Part shown: positions 63,727-64,000 of the stretch, in pieces
How positions within the stretch are numbered: position 1 is the first letter of the stretch
Layout: each line of letters opens with the position of its first letter
From: Pseudomonadota bacterium
Lineage (GTDB): Bacteria; Pseudomonadota; Gammaproteobacteria; Steroidobacterales; Steroidobacteraceae
NCBI GenBank assembly: GCA_026398735.1
Contig: JAPLSH010000004.1
Location: 62,001-126,000 of the forward strand
DNA: 64,000 bases
Direction: 5' to 3'
The notes under the pieces: model-generated
What the model saw: the letters and a program-made list of their open reading frames with translations, nothing else
Told to the model about the DNA's origin: nothing
The model's database searches: none
Position numbers and translations under genes: made by a program

Positions 63727-64000
63727 TGCGCGAACTTGGGGTCCGGGCCGTAAGCGTTGTCGCCCTCATCCCCTTCCTGGATGAAAAAGAACAACAACAC
63801 CAGTTGGCCAATCAGCGGCAGGAGGGCCAACAGCACCCACCAGCCACTGCGCTCGGTGTCGTGCAAACGGCGTACCGCAACTGCAACCGAGGGGATGAGC
63901 ATGAACAGCAGAAACAGGCCACTGAGGAAACCCAGCTGGCTCTCCATGTTGAACGTGCCAGTGAGCATGTCGACAAGCACCAGCGCTACAAACGCAATGA
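63723..64000 (-). CDS. DUF805 inner-membrane protein, 5' end outside window
   Basis: The frame reads in from the right edge, with 92 residues visible. Two or three hydrophobic helices flank the family motif RRLHDTERSGWWVLLALLPL, and the tail is acidic (EGDEGDNAYGPDPKFAQ). DUF805 proteins are small inner-membrane proteins, some implicated in stress. The start is outside the window: an in-frame GTG at 63980 exists, but the frame continues upstream without a stop. Its stop overlaps the start of the MltA fusion gene (ATGA), so the two are cotranscribed. Confidence 0.82.
   Translation of the reverse strand, partial: IAFVALVLVDMLTGTFNMESQLGFLSGLFLLFMLIPSVAVAVRRLHDTERSGWWVLLALLPLIGQLVLLFFFIQEGDEGDNAYGPDPKFAQ

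Overview
This is a gene-dense, GC-rich bacterial window with about 61 protein genes. No gap between genes exceeds about 180 bases, and I see no tRNA, rRNA, CRISPR array, transposase or prophage. The gene set fits a Gammaproteobacterium: an E. coli-length membrane FadE, RimO, Kup, MltA, GspA/GspB, an Fe-S photolyase with DUF2256, and an OxyR-type site before katG. Exported DUF1592/DUF1552 proteins and cytochrome-PQQ dehydrogenases suggest an aerobic environmental catabolist, perhaps near Nevskiales/Solimonadaceae or Steroidobacterales. That placement is inference from gene content, not a phylogeny.

Layout. 1-8.4 kb: a TauD-type dioxygenase, a coupled KpsC/S-like and GT9 glycan pair, fadE, a DUF4399 protein, an orphan gspA-gspB pair and a GNAT enzyme. 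8.5-15.5 kb: signalling and metal genes, namely a receiver-Hanks kinase fusion coupled to a CheA-like ATPase, a WD40 protein coupled to a His-rich CobW GTPase, a degenerate PAS-GGDEF protein and a methyltransferase. 15.5-26.5 kb: rimO, a secreted serine hydrolase, a five-gene aromatic ring-cleavage operon (monooxygenase, extradiol dioxygenase, C-C hydrolase, cupin, FAH), an MHS-type transporter, and an arsenate reductase-ACR3 operon ending in a Cys-rich miniprotein. 26.5-40 kb: kup, an OxyR-site/exported katG region, a second serine hydrolase, AMP nucleosidase, glmU-glmS, and a run of small enzymes (two GNATs, DUF1348, arylamine N-acetyltransferase, VIT transporter).

40-47.3 kb holds a tightly packed cassette in which every product carries an export signal: a DUF1592 protein with c-heme motifs, a Tat DUF1552 protein, an ankyrin protein, a Tat metallo-beta-lactamase-fold protein and a glutathione peroxidase, facing a cytochrome P460. 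47.3-54 kb reads leftward: an EF-hand protein, a lipoprotein with a zinc-peptidase motif, small exported proteins and a cytochrome c-PQQ dehydrogenase. 54-64 kb: a HigB/HigA-type toxin-antitoxin pair, Fe-S photolyase with DUF2256, a degenerate HD-GYP protein, a second cytochrome c-PQQ dehydrogenase, a Tat aldo/keto reductase, an MltA transglycosylase fused to secretin N0-N1-like domains, and a DUF805 gene cut by the window end.

The most notable observations are the MltA-secretin domain fusion (possibly linked to the gspAB pair), the exported DUF1592/DUF1552/ankyrin/MBL/GPx cassette, the receiver-kinase/CheA-like pair, the DnaJ-like Cys-rich miniprotein coupled to ACR3, and a 14-of-16 match to the OxyR consensus upstream of an exported KatG. 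Identifications rest on reading the translated sequences by eye; no database search was run.
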